Source: Labia minor (Eukaryota > Arthropoda > Insecta > Dermaptera > Spongiphoridae). From it: 64,000 nt of DNA. The DNA lies in NCBI GenBank assembly GCA_963082975.1, contig OY720344.1, forward strand, positions 33,162,033 through 33,226,032, written 5' to 3'. The first letter of the stretch is position 1. Every line of letters begins with the position of its first letter. This document shows positions 1 through 11,766 of the stretch, piece by piece. A model generated the notes under the pieces. The model did not search any database. It had not been told where the DNA came from and saw only the letters and a list, made by a program, of their open reading frames with translations. The position numbers were made by a program, and so were the translations under genes.

Positions 1-4
1 ATGA

Positions 5-1838
5 TCATTTATTATCATAATCTTCATAAAATCTATCATCATGCATCCATGCTTTATGTTTATGTCTCGGACCAAGATCGTTTGATCCTTTATTTTGATT
101 TAAATGCTTGGGTTTTCTAAATTCGGTATTAGCTGCCCCTCTCAAATTCCTTCCTGTAAATTTTTCTGAATCGGATTTCGGACTAATTTTTGAAGCGTTG
201 AGTTTATCTCTTAAATCTTTTAAATCTTTATTAGAATTATCTGGCGATTTATTCATTTTTTCTCCTATCGATGAATCCTCAGATTTAAGATCATTAGATT
301 GATAAGGTGATGGTTGAATCACAATATCTTTTAGTTTAATATCATTCAAAAAGGTAATTTCCTTTGGATCGATAAAGTTCAAATAAAATTTAAGGATATG
401 TTCCGGTAAATTTATATTTGTATCAAGATCAAGAGAAATTAATAACCAACATCGCGGTGTTTGACTCATTGGACGAGTCATTAAAATCTTCCGAACATCT
501 AACATAATTTCTCTCATTTCATTCAAATAAATTTCTTTAAGATCTGATCCAAATAAGGCAACCTAGAAAAAATATATAAGTAATTAATACCAATATTTTT
601 AGAGGAAAATGTAATTATATTATAGATGAAATGTTTTTATATTAAAAAAATCAATTTTTTTAAAATTTTATTTGCATTAACAGTTGGCAGAACAATTACT
701 TCAAAAATTTAAAAATACCTTCTAAGTCTCAAGTAAAATTTTAATTTTAAAAGTATATATATATATATATATATTTAATAAATTATTAAAAAATAACTAA
801 AAAAAAAATATATTTACCTGTCTCGTAAAAATAAAAAAATTATTTTCGTTGAAAGTTAATAATACTTTCAAATTTTGCATAATTGGGTCAGCTAATACAT
901 TAATACATGATCCATCATGTAATCTCATGCGATAAAAAATCTCTCCAAGGAATGCAATGGCATTTACTTGTTTTTCTTCAGAAAATGATTTGTCTGAACA
1001 AAGTAAACAAATGTAAATAAATTTTCGATGTGTTATTTAAAATTGCATATCTTCGAGAAGTTTTTTTTAATTTCCTATTAAATATAAATAAAAGAAAATC
1101 CTAGTTTTAACAAGATTTATAATAGATTATTGAAATTTAACAACAAAATATTAGGTCAAAAATATTATTTTTCAAATTATTATCTATTATCTATTCATGA
1201 TGGTTTAAATAGATAATGGATAAGACTAGTTAAATTTAGGAAAATATATAGAAATTTAATATAATTATCATTTTTATTTTATGACTAAGAGATATTTTAA
1301 TAATGAGATATTTACCTTCAAAATCTTTTTGTAAATGTTTAAGAATTTCATCTCGAAATAACATATCTTCAATTTCAAAATGGGCCATTTGTCCACAAAG
1401 TGTAGCAAATTTTTGACCAAACTCTAGATTATAAAGTGAAAGTGAGTGGAGATGTTCCAGCATTTTTCTAAAAAAAAAAGATTTTTGAATTTATTATTTT
1501 AATCTAGTTTTAAGTAATTTAGAAATAAAATATCATTTGAAACAATTCAAAAAGACTTAAAGAATACTATTATAATATGTTTTAGAATAAATATATATGA
1601 CTATAAATATATATATATAAATAAAATATAAACATTACTCTAATTTTTGAGAAGTAGTACAGTAATGATGAACAATGCCCATAATTTTACTTAAACTGCG
1701 AATACAGTTATTTATATTAATTAAATCAATTAAATTGATTTCATTTTCAATATTAATTAAATCTTTATCAATATTCTTATTTCCTGGACGAATATTTCTA
1801 GGTATCTCCTTTAGCCAACCACGGCCTCGTGATGACAT
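5..1838 (-). CDS. MIF4G-domain protein, CTIF/MIF4GD-like
   Basis: Four exons join in phase on the minus strand: 1838-1639, 1467-1316, 993-818 and 562-5, giving about 361 aa. All introns begin GT and end AG (for example, exon 2 opens after a T-rich tract ending in tttag). The start is taken as the Met of MSSRGRGW; an in-frame Met 12 codons upstream is less likely. Residues from about 60 to 240 form a helical MIF4G-type repeat, with FLGEIFYRMRLHDGSC and then LADPIMQNLKVLL resembling the CTIF/MIF4GD/PAIP1 domain. The C-terminal third is polar and Lys/Asn/Ser-rich and ends in an acidic, aromatic tail (DDRFYEDY). Members of this family bridge cap-binding or histone-mRNA factors to translation in the cytoplasm. 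The family call rests on the MIF4G domain; which paralogue this is remains open (PAIP1-like is the alternative). Confidence 0.68.
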
Positions 1839-2247
1839 TATAAAATAGTTTAAAAGATATATCAATTTAATCACAAAGAAATGATTTTATATATAAATAT
1901 ATTTAAAAATTATCAAACAAATGAGAAATCTACTGAGTTGCTCTAATTTAATTCTTTCAAAGAATTTGAATCAATTTCTCTTTTATAGTATGAAATTAGC
2001 CAAACGACAATACAATGAGTATAGAACATAAAAATGGCAACATAATCACATAAATTCAAATAATGATTATCTTTAATCAACAATTTAAAATGTATAAATA
2101 TCGAAAGTTTATGACCATTGTATAAAATAATTTTTAAATAAATTTTAATATTTTTTTAACATTATTGTTTTCCTTTTTTTTCACGTAATTTGTTAAGTTT
2201 TGAACTTTCTTGTTAAGTTAATAACTCAACCTTTATTATTCCGCTTT
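1839..2247. other. 5' flank of the MIF4G gene, no gene seen
   Basis: This AT-rich stretch upstream of the MIF4G start has no open frame of note and no clear TATA box. It presumably contains the promoter and 5' UTR, but I can point to no specific site. Confidence 0.4.
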
Positions 2248-2536
2248 CTTTAAGTCCAATTTACACGGGATTAGTACTTGTCATTAGTTCAGGGGTGGGC
2301 AAATCTTTTAAGCGCGGGCCTTTTGAACGCCCGCCGGCCTGTTGAAAAAGTTGGCTCTTATTTTAATTTTTCGTTCAATATGTCTTTAAAAAAAAAAAAA
2401 ATCAAGATAAATTTTTTTATTAGTGTTTTCGAAATATGGTCCTCCGGCCTGGAAGAGATTTTGAAAATTTCATTTTGGCCCGCGCTTAAAAGTAAACTAA
2501 TGGCAAGTACTAAGCCCGTGTAAATTGGGCTTAAAG
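2248..2536. repeat. Fold-back element with a hAT-like miniature core
   Basis: The ends are an imperfect inverted repeat of about 42 bp: 2248-2289 against 2495-2536, with only a few mismatches (shared core AATTTACACGGG). Inside, starting at 2290, is CAGGGGTGGGCAAA, a typical hAT-type terminus, followed by GC-rich subterminal blocks. AAGCGCGGGCC on the left is mirrored by GGCCCGCGCTT on the right. The interior (TCAATATG, then a poly-A run, then GTTTTCGAAATATGG) is clearly homologous to the element at 42600-42807, so both belong to one non-autonomous family. The expected right-hand TTTGCCCACCCCTG terminus is missing here. The short open frame inside is incidental. Confidence 0.72.
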
Positions 2537-2649
2537 GATTTTACTATTTTCACAGACCATCTATTATAAAATGATACAATAAATTTATTTATTATATATA
2601 AATATATAAAATTAAAATTTTTGATGGTTAATAAACATTTATTCCTCTT

Positions 2650-3262
2650 TTCACACCAAATTTCACATGTGGAGATTTTTACATATCTCCACGAATCATG
2701 CATTTTCTTAACAGAAATAAGTATTTTTAGCATGATGTCTGTCCGTCTGTCCGTCCGTATAGATGTGTACAGCCTGAACGGCTGAACGGATTTTGATGAA
2801 ATTTGGTATATTTACTTAATGCATCAGTGGGATGAATTGATCAACTTTTGGTGCAAATCCGGAAACCGGAAGTGGTAGTATTAGCGATCGACGATAAGAA
2901 GGGAAGGGTTATTTTCGCACCAAATTTCACATAAGGAGATTTTTTACATATCACCACGAATGTATTGGTTTTATCCTCGGGAAAAATCATCTTCATTGTT
3001 TTTCTTAATTTAAAATTATATGACGTCACCCAGCCCTTCATGACGTCACAGCCTCGGGTGACGCCGGCGACGCCGGCTACTTCAGCTATATATTATAAAT
3101 AAAATAAAATTAAAAATATTTATGTTATATCCATATCTGTTTTTTATTACATTAATAGATATATTAAAATTATTTGAAATTGTTTCTGTAGCTGGAAATT
3201 AATTTATTTCAAACCGTCGGTCGGTTCGGACCTGGCCACAGGTCAACTTATTAATATCATTT
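2650..3262 (+). repeat. Dispersed repeat, copy 1
   Basis: This copy contains two related subunits, each starting with the block CACCAAATTTCACAT and then a GGAGATTTTTACATAT-like stretch (about 2653 and 2919). A pyrimidine-rich GTCTGTCCGTCTGTCCGTCC run lies between them, followed by a block ending GATGAAATTTGGTATA. A TGACGTCA-bearing GC-rich stretch lies at about 3020-3075. About 120 bp further on (3190-3262) comes a second block, GGAAATTAATTTATTTCAAA followed by CGTCGGTCGGT. The same two blocks, in the same order and orientation, recur at 7225-7690. No coding potential is visible and the transposon class is unknown. The visible conservation between copies supports a repeat. Confidence 0.7.
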
Positions 3263-3639
3263 TTATATTTTTCCTATTTCCTGTCCGCTGTCCATTTAAT
3301 ATATATAAATAATTATATATATTTATTGAACACATAGGGTGACCATATTGTCTAGTGATAAAAAAAATTGTATTATATAAACATACAAATTCTACAAACT
3401 ATTATTCTAAAGCATAGGTTCCCAAAGTGGTTTATATAGACCCCCTTTAATTTTTGGATTTTAAAAACTTAATTTACTTACATGATTTCAAGTTTCACAT
3501 AAAAAGATGCTCTAAAAAATTTTATTTGATTTTTTAGAACGCTTTTAATATTTTTCAAGAATATTTTATGATCTTTTTTATTTCTGAATATATTATCTTA
3601 TATATTCTTGTCTTCTTCACCTCTTGCTGAAAGGTTACA

Positions 3640-4664
3640 TCTTGAACTTTCGTAAGAAAGATTCTTCTTTAGCATCTTCACAGCGCGGCGGCATCTCCAA
3701 AGGATAGACCCGCTGAATAGGTCGGCAAAGCACCTTCAGCAGTCTTCAAATAGACAACGCGGACCTTCTGGTCAGGTCACAGACTATGGTATATAATTCT
3801 TCGTCTTCTAGAGAGGCTCTTCCAAGGATTTTCTTTAAAATATTCTTCAATACGCCAATTAATCTCTCCCAAAATCCGCCCTACCACGATCCAGTAGGGG
3901 GGTTGAATCTCCATTCGATTTGTAATTGAGAACTATAGTCCGAAATTCTTGTCCAATCAATTTTTTACAGTAAATTATAAGTTCCTCGAAAATTGGTCCC
4001 GTTGTCACTGTAAACTAGAGGGACGTCCTCTTCGTGCTATGAATCGCCTGAAAGCCATAATAAATTTTTCAGTGGATAACGAGGAGACAAGATCTAAATG
4101 AACAGCGCGCTACACTGCACATGTGAAAATACAGATCCACACTTTAGTCTGATTCTTCAGAAACAAAGGACCGGCAAAATCTATACCGATTACTTCAAAA
4201 ACTCGAGCGTCTCTCACTTCTAACGCTTTTTTGGCGAATCGTTGACATTTAATACATGTGCTGACTACTCGCCTCACAGTTTGTCGGCAGCGCAGGATCC
4301 AAAACTTTTCTCGGAGCAAATTCATAAGACTCTGCCCCATCATATGACCATTTTTCTGATGATAAAGTATTAAAAGTCGATTTATCAATACATGGTTAGA
4401 AGGAAGGATAATAGGCGCACGGAAAGCTTCGGTGTCCTTCCTGTTCCATATTTTCGTTTTCTAACGAATCAAACCATGTTCGTCTTCAAACACATTTAAT
4501 TTCTTCAATTTAATGTCTTCTATTCCTTGGATCGACTCTTTTTGAACGAGTCTCAAAAGACTCAATTCAGCTCTTCTTAATTCTTCAGGTATTAAAATTT
4601 TAGAATTGGATTGTTCAGTTCGGTGAAATTTATTTGCAATAAATCTGAGCATCCAAACCACCAT
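3640..4664 (-). mobile_element. Decayed BEL/Pao LTR retrotransposon (RNase H/integrase part)
   Basis: Read on the minus strand, successive frames give the order seen in BEL/Pao polyproteins. First (4664-4461) is the linker after RNase H, with IPEELRRAELSLLRLVQKE. Next (4388-4110) is an integrase zinc-binding domain, with HQKNGHMMG, FWILRCRQTVRR and the Cys pair CIKC, followed by the first integrase Asp in GIDFAGP. A second-Asp block, SDNGTNF, follows at about 4010. Finally, near 3770-3680, a frame reads VRVVYLKTAEGALP, resembling the C-terminal DUF5641 domain. Stops and frameshifts break all of it, so it is inactive. No gag, protease, reverse transcriptase or LTR was recognised nearby. Confidence 0.82.
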
Positions 4665-4957
4665 TCTAATTATTCTAGAATTGTTCTTGAGCCATTGAAG
4701 TTCTCAATTAATTTTTAATTATTTTTAATTTTGAAAAACTAATGAAAACCGAAAACTAATGTTACATTGTGCATTGATACACGAGTATTATGTTTAAATT
4801 GGACTGAAAATGTTTTCAAAATTAACGTAGATTTTTTCAATTTTCAATAAAAGAGAATTTATGTTTTATAACACCATACTTACTTTGCTTTTTCCTCTTC
4901 GTTTGTTAATTAATAATTAATTGTTAACGATCATTAATCTCCAACGTGTGTCTAGGG

Positions 4958-5223
4958 CAGAGGTGTCTAAACTATGACCATTCGAGGGCCACATTGCAAA
5001 GAAAAAAAAAATATGCTGGGCCGCACATAATTATCATTTTACCTTTTTTTAGAACCATATTGAAAAATTTTAAAAAGTCGGAAATATTTAAGTCTAATCT
5101 CAAATTTTTTTTTTTTAGAACCATATTGAAAAAATTTAAATATTTTCATAATTTGCGTTTGGGCCGCATCTCAAAGGGTTCTGGGCCGTATGAAGCCCGG
5201 GGGCTGCAGTTTAGACACACATG
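4958..5223. mobile_element. hAT-type miniature element (MITE)
   Basis: The left end CAGAGGTGTCTAAACT is matched by the reverse complement of the right end (CATGTGTGTCTAAACT). The flanks GTCTAGGG (4950-4957) and GTCAAGGG (5224-5231) match at 7 of 8 positions, an aged 8-bp target duplication as hAT elements make. Subterminal GGGCCGC blocks and an internal tandem-like TTTTAGAACCATATTGAAAA unit (seen twice) are visible. It has no transposase; the open frame across it is incidental. Confidence 0.8.
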
Positions 5224-7224
5224 GTCAAGGGTATTAAACAAGTTATTATACTATAATATAAACTATATTGACCTCGACCGATATACAAAACCGTTTTTAT
5301 GAGTTGTAGATATTATTCTCATAGTATCGATATACGAGTACGTATAACATTGTAGTCTCTCATATTATATATATATAATATATTTCATCGAATACATTTT
5401 CAGCAAGTTCGTAATATAAAATAAATAGATAATATAAAAAAAAAACCAAAGTGACTGGGATGAAAAAAAAAAATTGGCGTCTCTAAATATGTGACGTTCG
5501 GCCGCCTGCGTGCGGTGCACGCAATGAACGCTTGTCAGGCACGGCCCTGCTTAGGGGATGATGTCTCTCTGTCCACTCTATGCCGAAGAATAATCTACGT
5601 TCTTGTTTACATCCATTAGGAAAACTCTTATCCCCTTCTTAGTACCCTCTGGTCACCTTTCAAATAACTCACCCACATCTTGTACACATCTGTTCAATAG
5701 TCAATTCTCGCTAATATTAAGAAACATATGTCATGTAATTTATGAGCTTTGAAAAAAGTCTAATTCGTAAGAATACATTTTATTCATCAATCGAGAATAT
5801 TTAATTTAAATTGTCCGCATTTTAGGTCTTAGTCCTAAAATGTGAGCGGACGTGAGGTGTCAATCTTTGTTATAAATGTTTATTTATATTTATAGCATCT
5901 TAATGATATTTCCCTATTATGCTTATATTTCCTCAAAAAATCTTTGGAAAGTTACGCAAATTGGTGAAATTTTTTTAATTACTTGGTACTAAGATCACCT
6001 TCGGCGCTTTTAGCATCTTGTCAAGGGGGCCCCCAGTCCCCCTTAATTGTTAATTTATAATTGAATCTTTGTTAATCTTGAAAATCTATCCCTTGTTCAA
6101 ACTCATTTCTTCTATTTTATCAACATAATAAACTATTTAGATTCCCCTTTTATTTTCCTAGTATTCTTTAAATTTCTACTTAAACTTAATTGTGGAAAAT
6201 TTAAAAGAAATAAATCAAAATTGAAAATATATGCTAGAGATTAAAAAATAAAAACAGATTTGCTTAAAATATAAAGAAATAAATCAATAAACAATATATA
6301 AATAATTATTAATAGAAGTTTAATTCTATCAAATTAAATTCAAAATTAATAAAATGAAAATGCAGATCAAATTAAATAAATTGAAATTGAAAGAAATAAA
6401 ATAATTACAATAAATATATAAAATATTAAAACTTACCCAAAAGTTCTGCCCACTGCTCTAGCTAGATATTTAATCTAAAATTGATTAATTAATTATTTGT
6501 ATTCAAATTTAAGGATATTTTCGAGAAATGAATTCATTCATAATTTAATATTTTCGAATTTTTATAAATATAAACATTAACATCTTGATATAAATAAACC
6601 CAAATTTTAAAAAATTAATTTATTGGGTTTTTTGATTAGATAGTGATAAAATTTATAGTCTTCAAAACTTCAAAAAGAGATATAGAGGAAGTCTTGTGGC
6701 TAAATTTCATAGTAATTTCATGGCCTAGACATTTTTTGAGTCTTACAAACTTGAGAAATTCTAAAGTCATATTTGGATTCTCCAGATCATGAAACGTAAA
6801 GATATGTATAAAAATGTTAAATTTTGATCAATTACATTTTTTTAATTTGCTCGCTAAATTCTCAAACGAATTTCCAAACCAAAATATATTCTCGTCTAAT
6901 TTCTTTTTTCTTTTATTTCTTTAAAACTTTAAATATAACATTAGGGATTTTTATTTTTCTACTAATATTTTAAATGCTTCATATTTACTTAACTCTTGAG
7001 AAATTGTTTAAATTTTTATTATATCATTATAAAATTAAATTGTTTTATTAATATTTTTGTAATAGTGTTTTTAAAAACTACCTATAAAAAATAAATATAT
7101 TTGAAAGTTGACAATATTAAGAATATTTAGCTATATGGAAATAAAAAACATAAATTATAATTATATTAAACAAATGTTTTGTAAAAGAATAGAATTAAAT
7201 GCTGTTCGATTATTTTTTACCGAC
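5224..7224. other. AT-rich intergenic stretch, no gene seen
   Basis: No open frame or splice pattern stands out. At 5480-5560 there is a GC-rich patch ending AGGCACGGCCCTG, which looks like the right terminus of a hAT-type element, but I found no matching left end. At 5819-5841 there is a small hairpin, ATTTTAGG/CCTAAAAT. The rest is low-complexity A/T sequence. Confidence 0.5.
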
Positions 7225-7690
7225 CGACGATAGTAAGGGAGGTATTGTTTTCACACCAAATTTCACATGTGGAGATTTTCTCCACGAATCATGCAATTTG
7301 TTCAGAAAAAAAAGTATTTTTAGTATGATTTCTGTCTGTCCATTGTGTCCATATAGACGTGTATAGCTTTAACGGCCCAACGAATTTCGATAAAATTTGA
7401 TATATATACTTAATGCATCAGTAACATGAATTAATCAATCGGAAGTGGTAGTTTACAAGGTATTAATTTTATATTTAATGTCCCAAAATATTTCACTTAA
7501 AATATAGAAGTAATCATTAATTGATTAATTAAACTAAAAATAAAAACTACAATAATATAATTTAGTCATTTTAATTCAAGTTTTAAAAAAATTTTTTATA
7601 CTTTGTATATATATGTTTGGAAATTAATTTATTTCAAATCGTCGGTCGGTCCTGTGCCTGGTCACAGCTCATTTATTTATCAACTATATT
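7225..7690 (+). repeat. Dispersed repeat, copy 2
   Basis: This is a second, shorter copy of the repeat at 2650-3262. TTCACACCAAATTTCACATG at about 7250 is followed by the CTGTCTGTCC pyrimidine run, the GATAAAATTTGATATA block and TTAATGCATCAGTA. The GGAAATTAATTTATTTCAAA + CGTCGGTCGGT block follows at 7619-7650. It carries only one of the two subunits found in copy 1. Both copies share orientation and flank about 4.5 kb. Confidence 0.68.
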
Positions 7691-7861
7691 AACATCATAC
7701 AACTTTAATAATTTATATATATTTATGTACTCTTTAATAACATGTTTTTTGGTCTTTATTCAACAAATATCTTGCATGTGTAGGATCATAATTTATTTAT
7801 AATTTTCCATAATATATGATTAGTTAAAAAAATATTTAATATATAATAATCTATAAAAAAA

Positions 7862-8360
7862 TGGGGCAGCATGGCTGAGTGGGTAGAGTACGAGATTTCT
7901 ACACAGGAAGCCTGAGTTCGAATCCCAGCATAGAACTCAAGATTATATATTTATTTAATAAAAATAAAAATTTAATTCAATTTAACATCGGCTGCCCCAG
8001 CTCCAGGAACTGACAAGCCCTGGTTCTACAAAGCCTGCTCCGGCAGGATAACCTCAAAACAAGCAACCATGAATCGTGATAGAATATCCAGATAAATGCT
8101 CTTCAAGAGACAAGATTCACGGATGAAAAATACAATGGAACTATCGCATATTCAAGAGCAAGACGGCCAAGCGAATTGGAAGAGGTTTACCACTTCTGGG
8201 CGTGGCGTTCATTGTGAACAAGAAGATCATCGATTCAATATTAGAAGTCAATGCCATCAGCAATCGCATCATGACCATGCAGATGCGATGCGCTTCTAAA
8301 AATTTATGGGAGCTTTGCGTGATCCAAGACGGTCCATACGCAATTGATAATAATAATAAT
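7862..8360 (+). mobile_element. tRNA-headed composite SINE with LINE endonuclease fragment
   Basis: The head (about 7862-7936) resembles a tRNA gene. It has a box A (TGGCTGAGTGGG), a box B-like GAGTTCGAATCCC, and a T arm that pairs at four of five positions, but the acceptor stem does not close locally. The body downstream, read in two frames, matches the endonuclease domain of non-LTR retrotransposons. LQETRFTDEKYNGTIAYSRA comes first, then after a frameshift GVAFIVNKKIIDSILEV and SNRIMTMQMRC. The 3' end is a short (ATA)n tail, typical of SINE or LINE insertions. It is probably a pol III-driven non-autonomous element. A 5'-fused LINE fragment is the alternative. Confidence 0.66.
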
Positions 8361-9108
8361 CTATAAAAAAATCAAAATCAAAATATTTTGAAATCAATAA
8401 TTATATTTATTTAAAATATTCAAATTTAAATATTTTTAAACAACAGTAGTAATATTTTCAAAATTATTTTTTAAATTTAATATAATCAGTCAAAGATTAA
8501 TTGTTTTATTTTTAAAAATAAAATTCTATTTAGAGTACCAGAAAAATAAAAATATATGTAATTCCTTAGAGTGAATATCTTATTTATTAAGGGTCGATGT
8601 TTGTAATGAGAAAATAAAGGGACCAAATAACCAACAATGAATAAATTTATTTCAGTCATATTTTATCAAAATATGATTAAAAAAAAAATATTTATTTTTG
8701 GTTATATTTTCCTTTTCCTTAATGTTCAATAAGTGTTAATATCGAATTTCTAACTTTTCTGGCATGTTTTATATTAAAAAAAGACAATAAATCTATTGAG
8801 ATTTAAAATTGTCTTTAATCGTGTACTAACAAAATAACATTTCGTCTCTTTTTTTAAAAAAAAAAATTAATATTTGGATCGTTTTTTTAAATGATCATAA
8901 ATATATAAACATATTAAATTAAATCAAGATATTTTACAATTATATCTTTCAATTTGATATTCACATTTATATTATGTTAATGCAAAAATATAGATCGAAA
9001 AAGATTTTTTTAAATATTTGAGATTATATAAATAAAAAATATATTTTTATTTTAAATTCTATTTTTTAAATTTTATATATAATAAAATTAAAAGAAAATA
9101 ATTTTGTT
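8361..9108. other. 3' flank of CARNMT1, no gene seen
   Basis: This is A/T-rich sequence between the composite SINE and the CARNMT1 stop. Possible poly-A signals for CARNMT1 (AATAAA on the minus strand) occur within it, but none can be singled out. Confidence 0.4.
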
Positions 9109-11766
9109 CTATTTCTCTGACGTTCCATTTTGAGATGAACTTTCCCTTTCAGATTCTGAAGTATCTGTGGTTGTTTTTGGTTTTCTACACACAAAGAATA
9201 CACTTTTATATTTGTATTGAAGCATTGAATTGGGATTTTGTCCATAAGTAGTTTTTAAATTAACTTCCTCTTTTTCAATTTCAAAACCAAACCCTAAAAT
9301 TACATTACGAACATGTTCATAAGGAGGTTCGATTGATGATTCATTTATTTGATCGGCAAAATGATAAAGAAGTGGTCCTAAATTGATCCATACACCACCT
9401 AAAAAGCATTAAAAAAATATTATAGAAAACACCGATTTTTTTTTTTATAAAAATGTATTTTAATTTAAGGAAAATTTCATTTTAAATCCGAGAGATTTTA
9501 AAATCCTTTTTTTTGTCATTGCAAAAATTTATATAAATATCAGATATTACTAATTCTTATTATAATTTTTAGGATTTCATCACTCACCAGGTTTAAGAAT
9601 ATTGTATATAGTTTCAATAAAAGCAACTATATTGTTAGCGCAATCAATAAAAAAACAAGTAGCTACACAATCCCATTCATTTTTCTCAGTATAAATCTGA
9701 AAAATTAATATTTTTAACATTTTCAATTTTAAAATTATTTTCTTAATATGAAAAATTTAATATATTGGTTTGAATAATAATAAATATTTTTGATTATTAG
9801 ATACCTCCAAGAAATCTCCAGCAGCCATTGATATTTGTGAATTTGGAGAGATATCTACTGGATCAATGTCAGGAAATGAAACTCCTTTTGTTTGATGTTC
9901 TGGTTTCACATTATTTACGAATTGATGTACCCAAGGATATACTTGATATATATTTCTTCCTTTACACCTGGCAAGTTTATAAATTATTTATAAAATTATA
10001 GAATATAAATAAAGCAATTTTTCAACAAGAAATGGGAAAACAATTTGAAGTTAATATTTTTATATGAATAGTCATATATGAAGTATAACAGTTAAGCAAA
10101 TAAAAAACACTTACTTATTTAAAACAAAGTTTGAAGCGAATAGCATAAAGAGACTGAATTCGTTGCCTTGGCACGTGTATCCTTTTTTGGCAATTTCAAA
10201 CGCTAATCGCCCGAGGCCAGCTCCCGGGACTAAAATTTTAACATCTAGAGGATTGCTATAAAAAATTAAAATTAATCTTTAAATTGAAATTTTAAATAAT
10301 AAAATTGAATTTTCAAAAGAGATTGTTTCTTGAAAACCTACAAAAGAAATATTTCATTGGTTTCATTGAATTTAAACAATAATAATGATAATGAATTTAT
10401 ATTTAAATTATAATTAAATTTGGATTTGATTGAAGATTATTATATCATATAACATATACAAATTTTTACTTATATAAAAACCCTAATAATGACAAATATT
10501 TTCTTTTTATACAGAATATAGAGCATATTTATAAATTGTGTTGTATTGTGTATATATAACTCATCATTTCTTAATGACTAGTATTTTAAAATGTGAATAA
10601 AATAAATTTACCATAGATCAGCTGGAAAATGAGAAATTATTTCATCCATAATTGGTTGATAACAGCATTGTCTTTCGCTTGCGCCTTCATCACTCCAATC
10701 CCTTACAAATTGTTTGAGAGTTGATTGAACTTTTTCTAAATCGCTTGCAATTGGATTAAGAAATCGAATCTGAATTTAAAAATAAATATGAGGGTTAGAG
10801 AAAAATTTAAAAAAAAAAAATTAAAACGAGTATCTCACTTCAGTTTCATTTGTAGATGGTGCATTTTCAAATAAATATGCGACATCTTTAATTATTAATC
10901 TAATTATGTAGTCATTTTTTTCAATACATGCTTTTATATTTTGCAAATGTGCTCGATAATCATTAAGTAGCTTTTGATGATTTTCGGGCAATGAATTAAG
11001 ATAATTTTCAGATCGAGCTACCCTTTGGAGTGAATGTGTCCTAAATAAAAAAAAAACAATATATTACTTTAAAAGATTAAAGATTATTTTTATAAATTAT
11101 AATTAATTCAGAATGTAGACATCAATATATAGTTAGGAGTAAATAAGCAAAAAGTTGTTGGACTTTAAATAATCTCGAGTTTCGAGGGCGGTTTTGGGTT
11201 TGAATTAGACAACCGTCACTCTAATTATATGACATTCAAAATCCCGGTTAGGATAGTCTCTAAACAACTTAACTATTTAAAAATAATAGAAATTGGTTAC
11301 CTATTAATTTTTTTAAATATATTAAGGTGCTAAAAAATTTTCTAACTTATTTTGAAAACTACAAAATTAATTATTATAATAGGCAATTATAAAGAATAAA
11401 ATTAATGTTACTTTTGTTGATTATTTAACATAAATATATAACTCTAATAATCTTGAATAAATGTGCATTGAAAAAAATTATCTATTTAATAATTTTCGGT
11501 AAATAAAAAATATCAATTAAGAAAACCTTTAAGATATAATATAAATGATATAAAATAGATATAAGATTGTCAAATGTTAATATATAATTAGCTCTAAAAG
11601 TAAAGTAGTATGTTAACTTGGAAACAAATAGTTTTAAAGAAAAAAAAATAAATAAAGGACATAATTACCTATAATATTTAAAAGCAGATACAATTCTATG
11701 GAAATGTTCTCGTTCTTCATCATTAGAAGAAACGATTTTCCTTTGTTTATTATTTTTATGTTCCAT
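9109..11766 (-). CDS. CARNMT1: Carnosine N-methyltransferase
   Basis: Seven exons join in phase: 11766-11669, 11040-10839, 10769-10612, 10255-10115, 9967-9805, 9696-9588 and 9398-9109. They give about 386 aa, the usual size for this family. The enzyme methylates carnosine to anserine with S-adenosylmethionine and acts in cytosol and nucleus. The SAM-binding loop [20 protein letters not shown] (about residues 155-175) is intact. [18 protein letters not shown] follows, then [22 protein letters not shown] and the diagnostic [14 protein letters not shown]. The Ser-rich C-terminus ends at a TAG. The start is the first Met, in a short exon with a clean donor. It is divergent from TARBP1. No inactivating change is seen. 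Confidence 0.93.

Noticed and set aside
5480-5557. Right end of a hAT element (AGGCACGGCCCTG)
   Set aside because: No matching left end and no target duplication found.
7862-7936. A functional tRNA gene
   Set aside because: Box A and box B-like sequences are present, but the acceptor stem does not pair locally and LINE-like sequence with an ATA tail follows, so it is better explained as a SINE head.
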